From the NCBI RefSeq assembly GCF_023509035.1, contig NZ_CP075583.1, positions 5,456,001-5,520,000 of the forward strand: a DNA stretch of 64,000 nucleotides, in the 5' to 3' direction. Source of the stretch: Janthinobacterium lividum. Its GTDB lineage: Bacteria > Pseudomonadota > Gammaproteobacteria > Burkholderiales > Burkholderiaceae_D. Within the stretch, counting starts at the first letter, position 1. Each line of letters opens with the position of its first letter. Positions 26,627 through 35,066 of this stretch are shown piece after piece. A program made the position numbers and the translations under genes. The notes below the pieces were generated by a model, which was not told the origin of the DNA, did no database searches, and saw only the letters and a list, made by a program, of their open reading frames with translations.

Positions 26627-27874
26627 ATGGCCGCCATCGCGGGCCTCGTCGTCGTGGGCTTTACGTGGCTGGCCGAGGAAGCGCTGGACCTGTTTCTCTT
26701 TTTTAACGGCAAGGCCTGGTGGTTTGCCCTGCTGTGGACGCCCGTTTGCGCCGCCCTGCTGGTCTGGCTGACGCGCCGCTACGCCATGGGCGCGGCCGGC
26801 TCCGGCATCCCGCAAGTGATGGCCACCCTGGACCCGGCCGTGGCGCCGGAACAGCGCCCGCTGTTCGTGTCCCTGAAACTCAGTGCCGCGAAAATCGTCC
26901 TGACGGCGGGCGGCTTGCTGGGGGGACTCTCGCTGGGGCGCGAAGGCCCGTCCGTGCAGATCGCGGCCGGCGTGATGCTGGCCGCGCGCCGCTGGCTGCC
27001 GCGCCACTCGCAGGTGAGCGCCCATTCCCTGCTGGTGGCTGGTGGCGCGGCCGGCATCGCGGCCGCCTTCAATACGCCGTTGGCGGGCGTCATGTTTGCC
27101 ATCGAAGAACTGTCGCGCTCGCCCGAACAGCGCAATAGCGGCCTCATCGTGGCCGGCATCGTGCTGGCCGGCATGATGGCCGTGTCGATCCACGGCAACG
27201 CCACCCACTTCGGCATCATCCACCCCGGTCCCATCGGCCTGGCGCTGGCCTTGCCAGGCTTGCTGGTGACCTTGATCGCGGGCGTGGCCGGCGGCTTGTT
27301 TGCGCGGCTGCTGCTGGCCTCCGCCCGCGGCAATCCGTTGGGGAAATTATCCGCGTGGAGAAAGGGCCGGCCCGTGCTGTTCGCCGCCGTCTGCGGTTTG
27401 CTGGTGGCGGCCATCGGCATCGCCAGCCACGGCGCCACGTTCGGCAGCGGCACCGTGGCCACGCGCGCCATGCTGGAAGGCTCGTCCGACGTAGCGCCCG
27501 CGTTTGTTGCCTTCAAATATGTAGCGACGTGGCTGACCGTCTGGTCGGGCGTGCCTGCCGGCATCTTTGCACCGTCCCTGGCCATCGGCGCCGGCATCGG
27601 CCACGATATCGCCGTGCTGCTGCACTATCCGCACGCGCCCGCCCTGATCGCGCTGGGCATGGTGGGCTTCCTGGCCGCCGCCACGCAGGCGCCGCTGACG
27701 GCTTTTATTATTGTCATGGAAATGGTCGACGGCCACGGCATGGTGCTCAGCCTGATGGCGTGCGCCGTGGTAGCCAGCACGGTCTCGCGCGTGCTCAGTG
27801 AACCGCTGTATGGGGCGCTGGCGCAGATGCAGCTGCAACGGTTGCCGCAGGCGGGCCGGGAAACTACATCGTAA
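26627..27874 (+). CDS. ClC-family chloride channel/antiporter, N-terminus separated by an amber codon
   Basis: The readable part is 415 aa and carries the ClC selectivity motifs: GSGIP (58-62), GREGP (104-108, containing the gating glutamate), FAIEEL, and PAGIFAPSLAIGAGIG with the GxFxP motif. The natural start appears to be ATG at 26540: MKHLHDIPSAFKHEFANPRLWW is followed by a TAG at 26606-26608, and then the same frame continues RAVVVGMAAIAGL. The ATG at 26627 lies inside the first membrane helix and has no ribosome-binding site. The gene is therefore probably a nonsense mutant, or the codon is a sequencing error (CAG or TGG to TAG). If restarted, the product would lack half of helix B. Confidence 0.75.
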   Translation: MAAIAGLVVVGFTWLAEEALDLFLFFNGKAWWFALLWTPVCAALLVWLTRRYAMGAAGSGIPQVMATLDPAVAPEQRPLFVSLKLSAAKIVLTAGGLLGGLSLGREGPSVQIAAGVMLAARRWLPRHSQVSAHSLLVAGGAAGIAAAFNTPLAGVMFAIEELSRSPEQRNSGLIVAGIVLAGMMAVSIHGNATHFGIIHPGPIGLALALPGLLVTLIAGVAGGLFARLLLASARGNPLGKLSAWRKGRPVLFAAVCGLLVAAIGIASHGATFGSGTVATRAMLEGSSDVAPAFVAFKYVATWLTVWSGVPAGIFAPSLAIGAGIGHDIAVLLHYPHAPALIALGMVGFLAAATQAPLTAFIIVMEMVDGHGMVLSLMACAVVASTVSRVLSEPLYGALAQMQLQRLPQAGRETTS

Positions 27875-28358
27875 ACGGAAACGGTTGCATGCCCGCGTGC
27901 CTGTCGTCGGGGGCGACGACGGCCAGCAAGGCGTTCAAGCCCTGGTTCAGGTGCGCCAGGCTGTCGGCATCGAGCTGGCTCAGCGCACTGGGCAGCAAGC
28001 CACGCGCCGGCTGCGGCGCGCCAGCGATCACGGCCTGCCCTTCCGCCGTCAGGGTCAGGGTCACCACACGCTGGTCGGGCTGGTCGCGTGCCTTGCGCAC
28101 ATAGGCTTTTTTCACCAGCGCCTCGACCAGGTTGCTGGCCGTCGTCTGGTGGATGGACATCTTGCCGGCCAGCTCGCCCATGCGCAGGCCTGGGCGCTCC
28201 AGCAATTCCTGCATTACCCACAATTGCGCGCCCGACACGCCGCATTGCTTCTCGATCTGCGCCGAGTGGCGCTGCGCCGCGCGCATGACGACGCGCATAT
28301 TTTGCAAAGCCATGCCTTGCGCCCTGGCCAACGCCGAAACTTCCGCTTCCACCACCAT
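27864..28358 (-). CDS. MarR-family transcriptional regulator
   Basis: The 164-aa protein has the MarR winged helix: VSGAQLWVMQELLERPGLRMGELAGKMSIHQTTASNLVEALVKKAYVRKARDQPDQRVVTLTLTAEG, spanning recognition helix and wing with the conserved D-x-R-x3-L-x-LT pattern. Its 3' end overlaps the convergent ClC gene by 11 bases. No divergent target gene is evident; the next gene upstream is on the same strand 79 bases away. Ligand unknown. Confidence 0.9.
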   Translation of the reverse strand: MVVEAEVSALARAQGMALQNMRVVMRAAQRHSAQIEKQCGVSGAQLWVMQELLERPGLRMGELAGKMSIHQTTASNLVEALVKKAYVRKARDQPDQRVVTLTLTAEGQAVIAGAPQPARGLLPSALSQLDADSLAHLNQGLNALLAVVAPDDRHAGMQPFPFTM

Positions 28359-28437
28359 TGCCTCCAGTTATCCTGCCGGCTTCGCGCCTGCTGGCGGGCC
28401 GGAATCCCTGCATGATACCTGCAAAGGCGGGTGACTC

Positions 28438-29250
28438 CTAGCGCATGGAAACTGGTTCTCCAGCTTGCCAAGCCTGCTCCAGCAGCAGCTTGCCGGCCGG
28501 GTCCCAGTGGCGCTCGATGCCGTGCTTCTTGCCATGTTCATAGGGCACGAGCTGCTGCAGGCTGCCGTCGCCGTACCAGAGTTGCTGCAAGCCATGGCGC
28601 TGGCCGTCAAGCATGGGAGTGACCTTGGCGCGCACGCCGCTGTCATACCATTCCGTCACATCGCCCTGTTCGCTCCCTTGCGCATCCTGCCGCCAGGCGA
28701 TCGACGGCTTGCCGTTGCTGTTCCATTTGTACATGCGGAGCAACTTGCCCTTGCGGTACAGCGCCTTTTGCGCCAGCTGGCCATTGTCGTGGCTTTCAAA
28801 CGACCAGCCATCGGGCTCGCCGGCCACCCAGACCGTGCGGGCGCGCAAGCTGCCATCCTGCGCATAGGTAACAAACTCGCCATCCAGCTTGTCATGGATA
28901 AAACGACTGCGCTGGAACAACTGGCCATCCGCGTAAAATATTTCCTGCACGCCGTGCATCTTGCCACCCATTAGGTGCGAGCGGCTGCTCACTTTACCGT
29001 TCGGGCCGTAGGACACATACGCGCCATCGGCCATCTGCTTGCCGTGGTAGCGTATGCGGTTCATCAACTGGCCATTCTCATGGTAAGTCTCGGAAATGCG
29101 GTCGCGCCCGTTCGGCAGCAGGGTCACCTTTTGCTTGAGCTGGCCATTTTCATAGAACGACGTACCAGCTGGAGCCTGCGCCTGCGCCGCCAGCGGCAGG
29201 GCAAGCACCGCTACCAGCAGCGCCAAGTGCATTCTCTGTCCATACCGCAT
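28438..29250 (-). CDS. MORN-like repeat protein (YwqK-type), copy 2 of a tandem pair
   Basis: The 270-aa protein starts at ATG 29250 behind GGGGGA and has a signal peptide ending AAQAQA. The rest is a series of about ten 20-25 residue repeats built on YENGQLKQKVTLLPNGRD-like units (Y/F-x-N/D-G-x-L plus W/Y), the MORN variant of YwqK-family proteins. It follows its paralogue by 10 bases in one operon. The closing blocks are nearly the same in the two (PYEHGKKHGIERHWD...). Such repeats mediate protein or membrane contacts; the partner is unknown. Confidence 0.8.
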   Translation of the reverse strand: MRYGQRMHLALLVAVLALPLAAQAQAPAGTSFYENGQLKQKVTLLPNGRDRISETYHENGQLMNRIRYHGKQMADGAYVSYGPNGKVSSRSHLMGGKMHGVQEIFYADGQLFQRSRFIHDKLDGEFVTYAQDGSLRARTVWVAGEPDGWSFESHDNGQLAQKALYRKGKLLRMYKWNSNGKPSIAWRQDAQGSEQGDVTEWYDSGVRAKVTPMLDGQRHGLQQLWYGDGSLQQLVPYEHGKKHGIERHWDPAGKLLLEQAWQAGEPVSMR

Positions 29251-29260
29251 GCTGATCCCC

Positions 29261-30397
29261 CTATTTGGCCGCCACCGGCTGTCCATCCTGCCATGTCTGC
29301 TCCAGCACCAGCTTGCCGGCCTTGTCCCAGTGGCGCTCGATGCCGTGCTTCTTGCCGTGTTCGTACGGCAAGATCTGCTGCAGGCTGCCGTCGCTGTACC
29401 AGGTCTGCAGCAAGCCGTGACGCTGGCCTTCGACAAACGGAATCACGCTGGCGCGCACGCCGTTGGCATGCCAATCCGTCGTGTCGCCGTGGTCGCGCCC
29501 CTGTGCGTCTTTCTGCCACGCAAAGATGGGCCGGCCGTTCGGACCCCACGTTTGCAAGCTGAGCACGGCACCTTTCCGGTACAGCGTCTTGTTCGACACG
29601 ACGCCATTGTCATGGCTTTCAAACGACCAGCCGTCGGGCTGGCCGTGCACCCACACGGTCCTGGCCAGCACGCTGCCGTCCTGGGCATACCGGACAAACT
29701 CGCCCTCGCGCTTGCCATCGACGAACTGGCCCCGTCGGTGCAGCTTGCCATCCGCATAAAACGATTCCTGCACGCCATCCATCTTGCCGTTGCGTTGATA
29801 CGAGCGGCTGCTGACGGCGCCATTCACGTCGTAGGACACATGCTCGCCATCGGCCATCTCGTCGCCGTGATACAGCATCTTGTACGCCAGCTGGCCATTC
29901 TCGTGATACGTTTCCGAGATGCTGTCGCGCCCGTTCGGCAACGCGGTCACTCTCTGCTTGACCTGGCCATTCTCGAAGTACACGCAGCCGCCGAGCAGCT
30001 CCTCGCCCTGGGCATTGAAATAGGTTTCGCGCAGCAGCTGGCCATTCTCGTAGTAATACTTGCGAAAACGCACGAACTTGATTTGGCTCAGGTCGAGGTC
30101 GGTGGCATAGGTTTCAAAGGCCAGCGCACCCGGCGTGTCGGGAAACTCGAGCCTTACATGCCAGGCGCCCAGCGCCTCGTCGCGCACGGGCGGCGTGCGC
30201 AGCGCGTACGCGGCGCGACGTTGGTTGCTGGGCATGAAATTTATATCCAAATACATGGTGTGGTCTTCCTCCTGTAGTGTTGACGTTGGCGTTGACCCCG
30301 CTGGCTGTTCCTGTGCCGCCAGCGGCAAGGCCAGGGCCATGCCCAGCAGGGCTGCCAGTGCCGCCTGTGCCGCGCGCGTCGTCTGTGGTGTGTGCAT
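29261..30397 (-). CDS. MORN-like repeat protein (YwqK-type), copy 1 of a tandem pair
   Basis: The 378-aa protein begins at MHTPQTTRAAQAALAALL, a signal peptide ending near AAQEQ, and continues with an N-terminal segment of ~75 residues absent from copy 2. It then has a long run of MORN-like units (YENGQLLRETYFNAQGE, YADGKLHRRGQFVDGKREG and others). The C-terminal ~220 residues align with those of the downstream gene almost without gaps, so the pair arose by tandem duplication. A divergent small gene starts 78 bases away. Confidence 0.82.
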   Translation of the reverse strand: MHTPQTTRAAQAALAALLGMALALPLAAQEQPAGSTPTSTLQEEDHTMYLDINFMPSNQRRAAYALRTPPVRDEALGAWHVRLEFPDTPGALAFETYATDLDLSQIKFVRFRKYYYENGQLLRETYFNAQGEELLGGCVYFENGQVKQRVTALPNGRDSISETYHENGQLAYKMLYHGDEMADGEHVSYDVNGAVSSRSYQRNGKMDGVQESFYADGKLHRRGQFVDGKREGEFVRYAQDGSVLARTVWVHGQPDGWSFESHDNGVVSNKTLYRKGAVLSLQTWGPNGRPIFAWQKDAQGRDHGDTTDWHANGVRASVIPFVEGQRHGLLQTWYSDGSLQQILPYEHGKKHGIERHWDKAGKLVLEQTWQDGQPVAAK

Positions 30398-30474
30398 TGT
30401 GTTCCGTTGCAATGTTATTGTGCGGGCGCCATCATAATGGAAAGCAACGTTTTCCCCTGTCACGAAAGAAATCC

Positions 30475-30882
30475 ATGCACTTGCCCGCCGCCCCCAGCGA
30501 CACCCAGATACTGGACATCATCGATGCCTGGATCGCCGACCTGGCGCGCGGCGATTACGCGCTCGCCCATGCGCGCACGGCGCACGACGCCTACTATGGC
30601 TGGACGCCGGCGCTGCTGCGCGCCGTGATCGAAGGTTATGGTTCGCCGGAGCCGTATGCGGATGGCAGCGTGTATCGCGTCACGCCGGCGGCAGAGGCCC
30701 GCGGCGCGGCGCACGCGCGCTGCGTCGAACGCCCTGCAAGCCAGGACGGCGGTGTGGTGATCGCCGAAGCGCGCCATTCCCTGCCCCTGAATGGCGCCTG
30801 GTCCGATCCCACCGCCACGTTTCGTGTGGAAGGCACGGCGCTGGGCGCCACGCTGGTACTACAGGAAATTCACGTGTTCTAA
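30475..30882 (+). CDS. Hypothetical protein, 135 aa
   Basis: The frame from ATG 30475 encodes a soluble acidic protein (MHLPAAPSDTQILDIIDAWIADLARGDYALAHART...) without signal peptide. It shows an N-terminal helical pair and a C-terminal beta-rich part (TATFRVEGTALGATLVLQEIHVF). The general pattern resembles small nuclear-transport-factor-like or immunity-type folds, but I cannot assign a family. It is divergent from the MORN operon and convergent with msbA, ending four bases from it. Codon use is normal for the region. Confidence 0.65.
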   Translation: MHLPAAPSDTQILDIIDAWIADLARGDYALAHARTAHDAYYGWTPALLRAVIEGYGSPEPYADGSVYRVTPAAEARGAAHARCVERPASQDGGVVIAEARHSLPLNGAWSDPTATFRVEGTALGATLVLQEIHVF

Positions 30883-30886
30883 GGCT

Positions 30887-32722
30887 CTAAGCCGCGCCGT
30901 CCTTGACGGGCGACAACTGGCTCGCATGCAGGCGCGCATACGCGCCGCCCTGCTGCAGCAAGGCGGCATGGCTGCCCGACTCCACCAGGCGCCCGCCCTG
31001 CATGACGACGATGCGGTCGGCGCTTTCGATGGTGGACAGCCTGTGGGCAATGACGATGGTGGTGCGGTTGCGCATCAGCACTTCCAGCGCTGCCTGCACC
31101 TGTCGCTCCGACTCCGTGTCCAGCGCGCTGGTCGCTTCATCGAGCAGCAGGATGGGCGCGTCCTTGTACAGCGCGCGCGCGATGGCCAGGCGCTGGCGTT
31201 GTCCGCCCGACAGACGCGAACCATTCTGCCCCGCCTGGGTGGCATAACCTTGCGGCAACTGCATGATGAAGTCGTGGGCGTAGGCGGCGCGCGCCGACGC
31301 TTCGATGCGGGTCTGATCCGGGGCTGGGTCGCCATACGCGATATTCGCCGCCATCGTGTCGTTGAACAAAATCACATCCTGGCTGACGAGGGCGAACTGG
31401 CGCCGCAGGGCCAGCAGGGCGTAATCGCGCACGTCCACGCCGTCGAGCAAAACCTGGCCGCCGCTGACGTCATAGAAGCGCGGCAGCAAGCCCAGCAAGG
31501 TCGTCTTGCCGCCACCGGAGCCGCCCACCAGGGCCACCGTCTCGCCGGCGCGGATGTCGAGCGTGATATTGCTCAAGGCCGTGGGCGCATCGGGGTCGTC
31601 GCTGTTGTAGCGGAACTGAACGTTTTGCAAAGACAAATTACCCTGCACCGCTGCCGGGGCGATGGTGCCCGGGTCCGGTTCCAGCGGCGTGTCGATCAAG
31701 CCAAACACGGACTCGGCTGCCGCCAGGCCCCGCTGCAGCGGTTCATTGATCTTGGTCAGGTTCTTGATCGGCGACTGCATGGCCATCAGTGCGCCCATGA
31801 AGGCAACGAAGGCCCCCGGCGTGATGGCGCCGCTTTGCGCGCGCAGCATGGCAAAGTAAATCACGGATGACAGGGTAATGCCGACGAGCATCATGATGAA
31901 GCCGGAATTCATGGCCGAGGTGGCGGCGTGCTTGACGGCCAGCTGGCGGTTGCGCTTGACCACGTCGACGAAGCGCGCCTGTTCATAGTCTTGCCCGCCG
32001 AAGATTTTCACCACGCGCTGGCCGGCTATGCTTTCGTCGAGCACGGACGTCAGCTCGCCCACGGCTTGCTGCGAACTCTTGCTCAAGTGGCGCATGCGGC
32101 GTCCCGCCAGAGTCACGACGATGGCCACGATGGGCATCGACGCCATGCAGAACAGGGCCAGTTTCACGTCGATGCTGAACAGCAGGATCAGGTAGCCGAT
32201 GGTGGCGACGGAATCGCGCACCATCACGTTGAGCACGTTCAAGCCCGCCTGCGACACCTGGCTGGCGTCGAAGGCCACGCGCGACTGCGTCAAACTGGTG
32301 GTGGTGGTATCGAAAAAGCGGCTGGGCAGGCGCATGATGGTGGCGAACATCTTTTCGCGCAGGTCCGCCTGCACCCGGCTCGATAGCCAGACGGAACCGT
32401 AATCGCCGGCAAAACTGGACACCATGCGCAGCACGGCCAGGCCCAGAATGGTAGCGGGGATCACCCACAAGTCCACCTGCCCTGCCTGTGCCGGCAGGAA
32501 ACGGTCGACCCAGCCCTGCAGCATGCCCATCACGCCGGACACGGGCGCGACCTGCGTGCTGGCCGTCGCGCGCATGGCGTCGACGACGTTTTGCAACTGG
32601 CGGATTAACAACACATCGGTGGCGGACGCCACACCCACGGCCAGCAAGGTGGCGGCAACGATGGCGCCATAGCGGCGAAACTGGCCGGCCAGGCGAAAGA
32701 ACAGGAGGCGACTTTGCTGCAT
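30887..32722 (-). CDS. msbA: Lipid A export ABC transporter MsbA (permease plus ATPase)
   Basis: The 611-aa half-transporter has an N-terminal six-helix membrane domain (about residues 15-330) and a C-terminal nucleotide-binding domain. Walker A is GGSGGGKTT near residue 400, the signature is LSGGQ near residue 510, Walker B is ILLLDEATSALD, and the switch is AHRLS. Length and gene-specific motifs match MsbA, which flips lipid A-core across the inner membrane as a homodimer. It begins ATG 32722. It overlaps nothing upstream, and a GC hairpin lies about 70 bases before it. No lpxK is visible beside it, unlike in E. coli. Confidence 0.92.
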   Translation of the reverse strand: MQQSRLLFFRLAGQFRRYGAIVAATLLAVGVASATDVLLIRQLQNVVDAMRATASTQVAPVSGVMGMLQGWVDRFLPAQAGQVDLWVIPATILGLAVLRMVSSFAGDYGSVWLSSRVQADLREKMFATIMRLPSRFFDTTTTSLTQSRVAFDASQVSQAGLNVLNVMVRDSVATIGYLILLFSIDVKLALFCMASMPIVAIVVTLAGRRMRHLSKSSQQAVGELTSVLDESIAGQRVVKIFGGQDYEQARFVDVVKRNRQLAVKHAATSAMNSGFIMMLVGITLSSVIYFAMLRAQSGAITPGAFVAFMGALMAMQSPIKNLTKINEPLQRGLAAAESVFGLIDTPLEPDPGTIAPAAVQGNLSLQNVQFRYNSDDPDAPTALSNITLDIRAGETVALVGGSGGGKTTLLGLLPRFYDVSGGQVLLDGVDVRDYALLALRRQFALVSQDVILFNDTMAANIAYGDPAPDQTRIEASARAAYAHDFIMQLPQGYATQAGQNGSRLSGGQRQRLAIARALYKDAPILLLDEATSALDTESERQVQAALEVLMRNRTTIVIAHRLSTIESADRIVVMQGGRLVESGSHAALLQQGGAYARLHASQLSPVKDGAA

Positions 32723-32790
32723 GCAGGTGAGAAAAGAAAAGGTAAAGCGTGATTCTAACCGTTGCCAGACTTACCTAGAGGAAAGTCGCA

Positions 32791-32815
32791 CCTTGCCGGC
32801 GCAAAACCGGCAAGG
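32791..32815. terminator. GC hairpin between small secreted gene and msbA
   Basis: CCTTGCCGG and CCGGCAAGG form a perfect 9-bp stem with a 7-base loop directly downstream of the 32831-33214 gene on the minus strand. There is no U-tract, so it may stabilise or attenuate rather than terminate. Confidence 0.5.
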
Positions 32816-32830
32816 GAGACGCACGCACTA

Positions 32831-33214
32831 TCAGCTCTTCGCCACTTTCCAGGCTGCCGTGCCTGCCTTGCAGACCTTCAGCTTGAGGGTCTGTTCCTGG
32901 CCCTTGGCGCTCAAGCCTACCTGCACCTTGCGGCAGGTTTGCGCGTCCGTCTTTTCCGTGTCGCTGGCCGTGATTTCGGCGGCGATGCGCACGGAATTGC
33001 GCAAACCTTCATTACTCCATTGCACGGTTTCGCCATCTTTCTTGTCATTGAGCACGTCGCTGACGGCTTTCACGAAGACGGGCTTGTCGTACTTGTTCAG
33101 GTAGGCCACCGGCGTATCGGCCAGGAAACCCAGGCCGACGGCGGAAGCGGAAGCGCTGAAGACGACGCTGCCGAAGATCAGGGCGGACAGCAATGTGGCG
33201 GGACGAATACGCAT
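32831..33214 (-). CDS. Small secreted protein of unknown function
   Basis: The 127-aa protein starts at ATG 33214 behind AAGGAG and has a signal peptide ending near SASA-VG. The mature part has two cysteines (QTCRKVQVG and LKVCKAG) in a beta-rich context (ETVQWSNEGLRNSVRIAAEI), which may form one disulfide. I do not recognise a family. The reading frame stays open for another 62 codons upstream to an ATG at 33400, but the ribosome-binding site and signal peptide decide for the shorter form. Confidence 0.72.
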   Translation of the reverse strand: MRIRPATLLSALIFGSVVFSASASAVGLGFLADTPVAYLNKYDKPVFVKAVSDVLNDKKDGETVQWSNEGLRNSVRIAAEITASDTEKTDAQTCRKVQVGLSAKGQEQTLKLKVCKAGTAAWKVAKS

Positions 33215-33526
33215 GGAAAACTCCTTATAAAGAAATAAGCGGGAACTGCCGGGACGCCCCTTGGCCGGGATACGCCGGCAAGTATACCTGGCCAGCAAGG
33301 CATCGATGCCGGGCACAAAATAGATCGCCGACGACTGCGCCGTGGAAAAAACCAGCAGCCTGTCCGTCTTGGTGACGCCATCATAGCCTATGCCGACCAT
33401 TTTTTTCTGTAAAGCAAGTGCACGCTTGACTTGCCGCCGCTGCGGGCTTTCAATGGCAATAGTTTCCTATTATTAACTTTGCCTGCAGCCACTCTCCTGG
33501 CGCGGCAGCGATGAAAGGATGGCGCG
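33215..33526. other. Intergenic region with an extended open frame on the minus strand
   Basis: No gene is firmly supported in these 312 bases. On the minus strand an open frame runs in phase into the 32831-33214 gene from ATG 33400, and its first ~40 codons have coding-like composition (MVGIGYDGVTKTDRLLVFST...). It might be a leader peptide or the remains of an upstream gene. On the plus strand TTGACT (33427-33432) with TTCAAT 17 bases on is a possible promoter for the amidohydrolase gene. Confidence 0.3.
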
Positions 33527-35020
33527 ATGGCCCTGGCACAAGAGCAGCATCTGGCGAACACATGGCAGACGGGTGGCTTGAAACCGCGCGCCTGCGATTG
33601 CGGCGGCACGGTCTTCACCATCCTGCACCAGCGGGTGATGGCGGACATGCGGCGCCGGCAATTTCTCGGAGGCGCGGCCGCCATGCTGGCGCCCTTCATC
33701 GGCCTGTCCACCAGCAAGGCCATCGCCCAGCAGCCCAAGACCTCCGAACGCCCCCTGCTGCTGACCAATCTGCGCCTGTTCGACGGCACGGGCAAGGCGC
33801 CCCGTTCCGGCATCCACGTGCTGGTGACGGGCCCGACAATTACCGCCCTGCTGCCGGCCGGCGAGAAGGTGGAAGGCGCGCAAGTGATCGATTGCCAGGG
33901 CAAGCTGGTGATGCCGGGCCTGATCGACGCCCATTGGCACAGCATGCTGGCGGCCATCAACCAGGTGACGGCCATGACGTCCGATGTCGGCTATCTGTAC
34001 CTGGTGGCGGCGCAGGAAGCGCAGCGCACCTTGCTGCGGGGCTTTACCTCCGTGCGCGATCCTGGCGGCCCCGCCTTTGCATTAAAACGCGCCATTGATG
34101 AAGGCATCGTCGACGGTCCGCGCATCTTTCCGTCAGGCGCCATGATTTCTCAAACGTCGGGCCATGGCGACTTCCGCCTGCGCTCGGACATCCCCCGTGC
34201 GGCCAATGCTCCGCTGGGCATGGCGGAAACGGCGGGCATGGCCATGATCGCCGATGGCGAGGCGGAAGTGCTGCGCCGCGTGCGCGAGCAGCTGATGCTG
34301 GGCGCGACGCAAATCAAGATGATGGCGGGCGGCGGCGTCGCGTCGATGTACGACCCGCTCGACAGCACGCAGTATTCGGAACGCGAACTGCGCGCCGGCG
34401 TGGAAGCGGCCGCGGACTGGGGCACCTATGTGATGACCCACGTCTACACGCCGAAAGGCATACAGCGGGCCATCCGCGCAGGCGTGCGCAGCATCGAGCA
34501 TGGCCAGCTGGCCGACGACGAATCTGTGCGCATGATGCGTGACACGGGCACATGGTGGAGCTTGCAGCCTTTCCTGCAAGACGCTGATGCGAATGTGTAT
34601 CCCGATGCGGCGCGCAAGGCCAGCCAGGCCATTGTGTCGGAAGGCACCATGAAGGCGTATGCGCTGGCGCAAAAGTACGGCATCAGGACGGGCTGGGGCA
34701 CGGACATCCTGTTCAACGCGAAAAACACGCCCACGCAGGGCCGCCAACTGGCCAAACTCACGCGCTTTTACGATCCCCTGACCTTGCTGGCGCAGGCGAC
34801 GGGACAGAATGGCGAACTGCTGGCCCTGTCCGGCCAGCGCTCGCCCTACCCGGGCGCCTTGGGCCGCCTGGCCGTGGGCGCGCTGGCCGACTTGCTGGTG
34901 GCCGAGGGCGACCCCGCGAAGAATCTCGATTTCCTCGCCCGGCCGGAAGAAAGCCTGCTGCTGATCATGAAGAACGGCCGCATCTACAAGGACAAATTGA
35001 GCGCGCCATTGGCAGGCTGA
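33527..35020 (+). CDS. Exported amidohydrolase-family protein (imidazolonepropionase/prolidase-like)
   Basis: The 497-aa protein belongs to the metal-dependent amidohydrolases. It has the metal-binding HxH as DAHWH near residue 145, further histidines in MTHVYTPKG and IEHGQLAD, and a catalytic aspartate in GWGTDILF. The N-terminus is unusual: about 40 residues containing a CDCGG motif precede a twin-arginine-like RRRQFLGGAAAML signal. I chose ATG 33527 because AAAGGA lies seven bases before it. An internal start at 33638 or 33647 would give a standard Tat signal. Likely substrates are cyclic amides or dipeptides; specificity cannot be read. Confidence 0.88.
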   Translation: MALAQEQHLANTWQTGGLKPRACDCGGTVFTILHQRVMADMRRRQFLGGAAAMLAPFIGLSTSKAIAQQPKTSERPLLLTNLRLFDGTGKAPRSGIHVLVTGPTITALLPAGEKVEGAQVIDCQGKLVMPGLIDAHWHSMLAAINQVTAMTSDVGYLYLVAAQEAQRTLLRGFTSVRDPGGPAFALKRAIDEGIVDGPRIFPSGAMISQTSGHGDFRLRSDIPRAANAPLGMAETAGMAMIADGEAEVLRRVREQLMLGATQIKMMAGGGVASMYDPLDSTQYSERELRAGVEAAADWGTYVMTHVYTPKGIQRAIRAGVRSIEHGQLADDESVRMMRDTGTWWSLQPFLQDADANVYPDAARKASQAIVSEGTMKAYALAQKYGIRTGWGTDILFNAKNTPTQGRQLAKLTRFYDPLTLLAQATGQNGELLALSGQRSPYPGALGRLAVGALADLLVAEGDPAKNLDFLARPEESLLLIMKNGRIYKDKLSAPLAG

Positions 35021-35066
35021 AGGCGGGCGCGTTGGCAACGGCGGAGGCTTGCCGCATAATGCGCCC

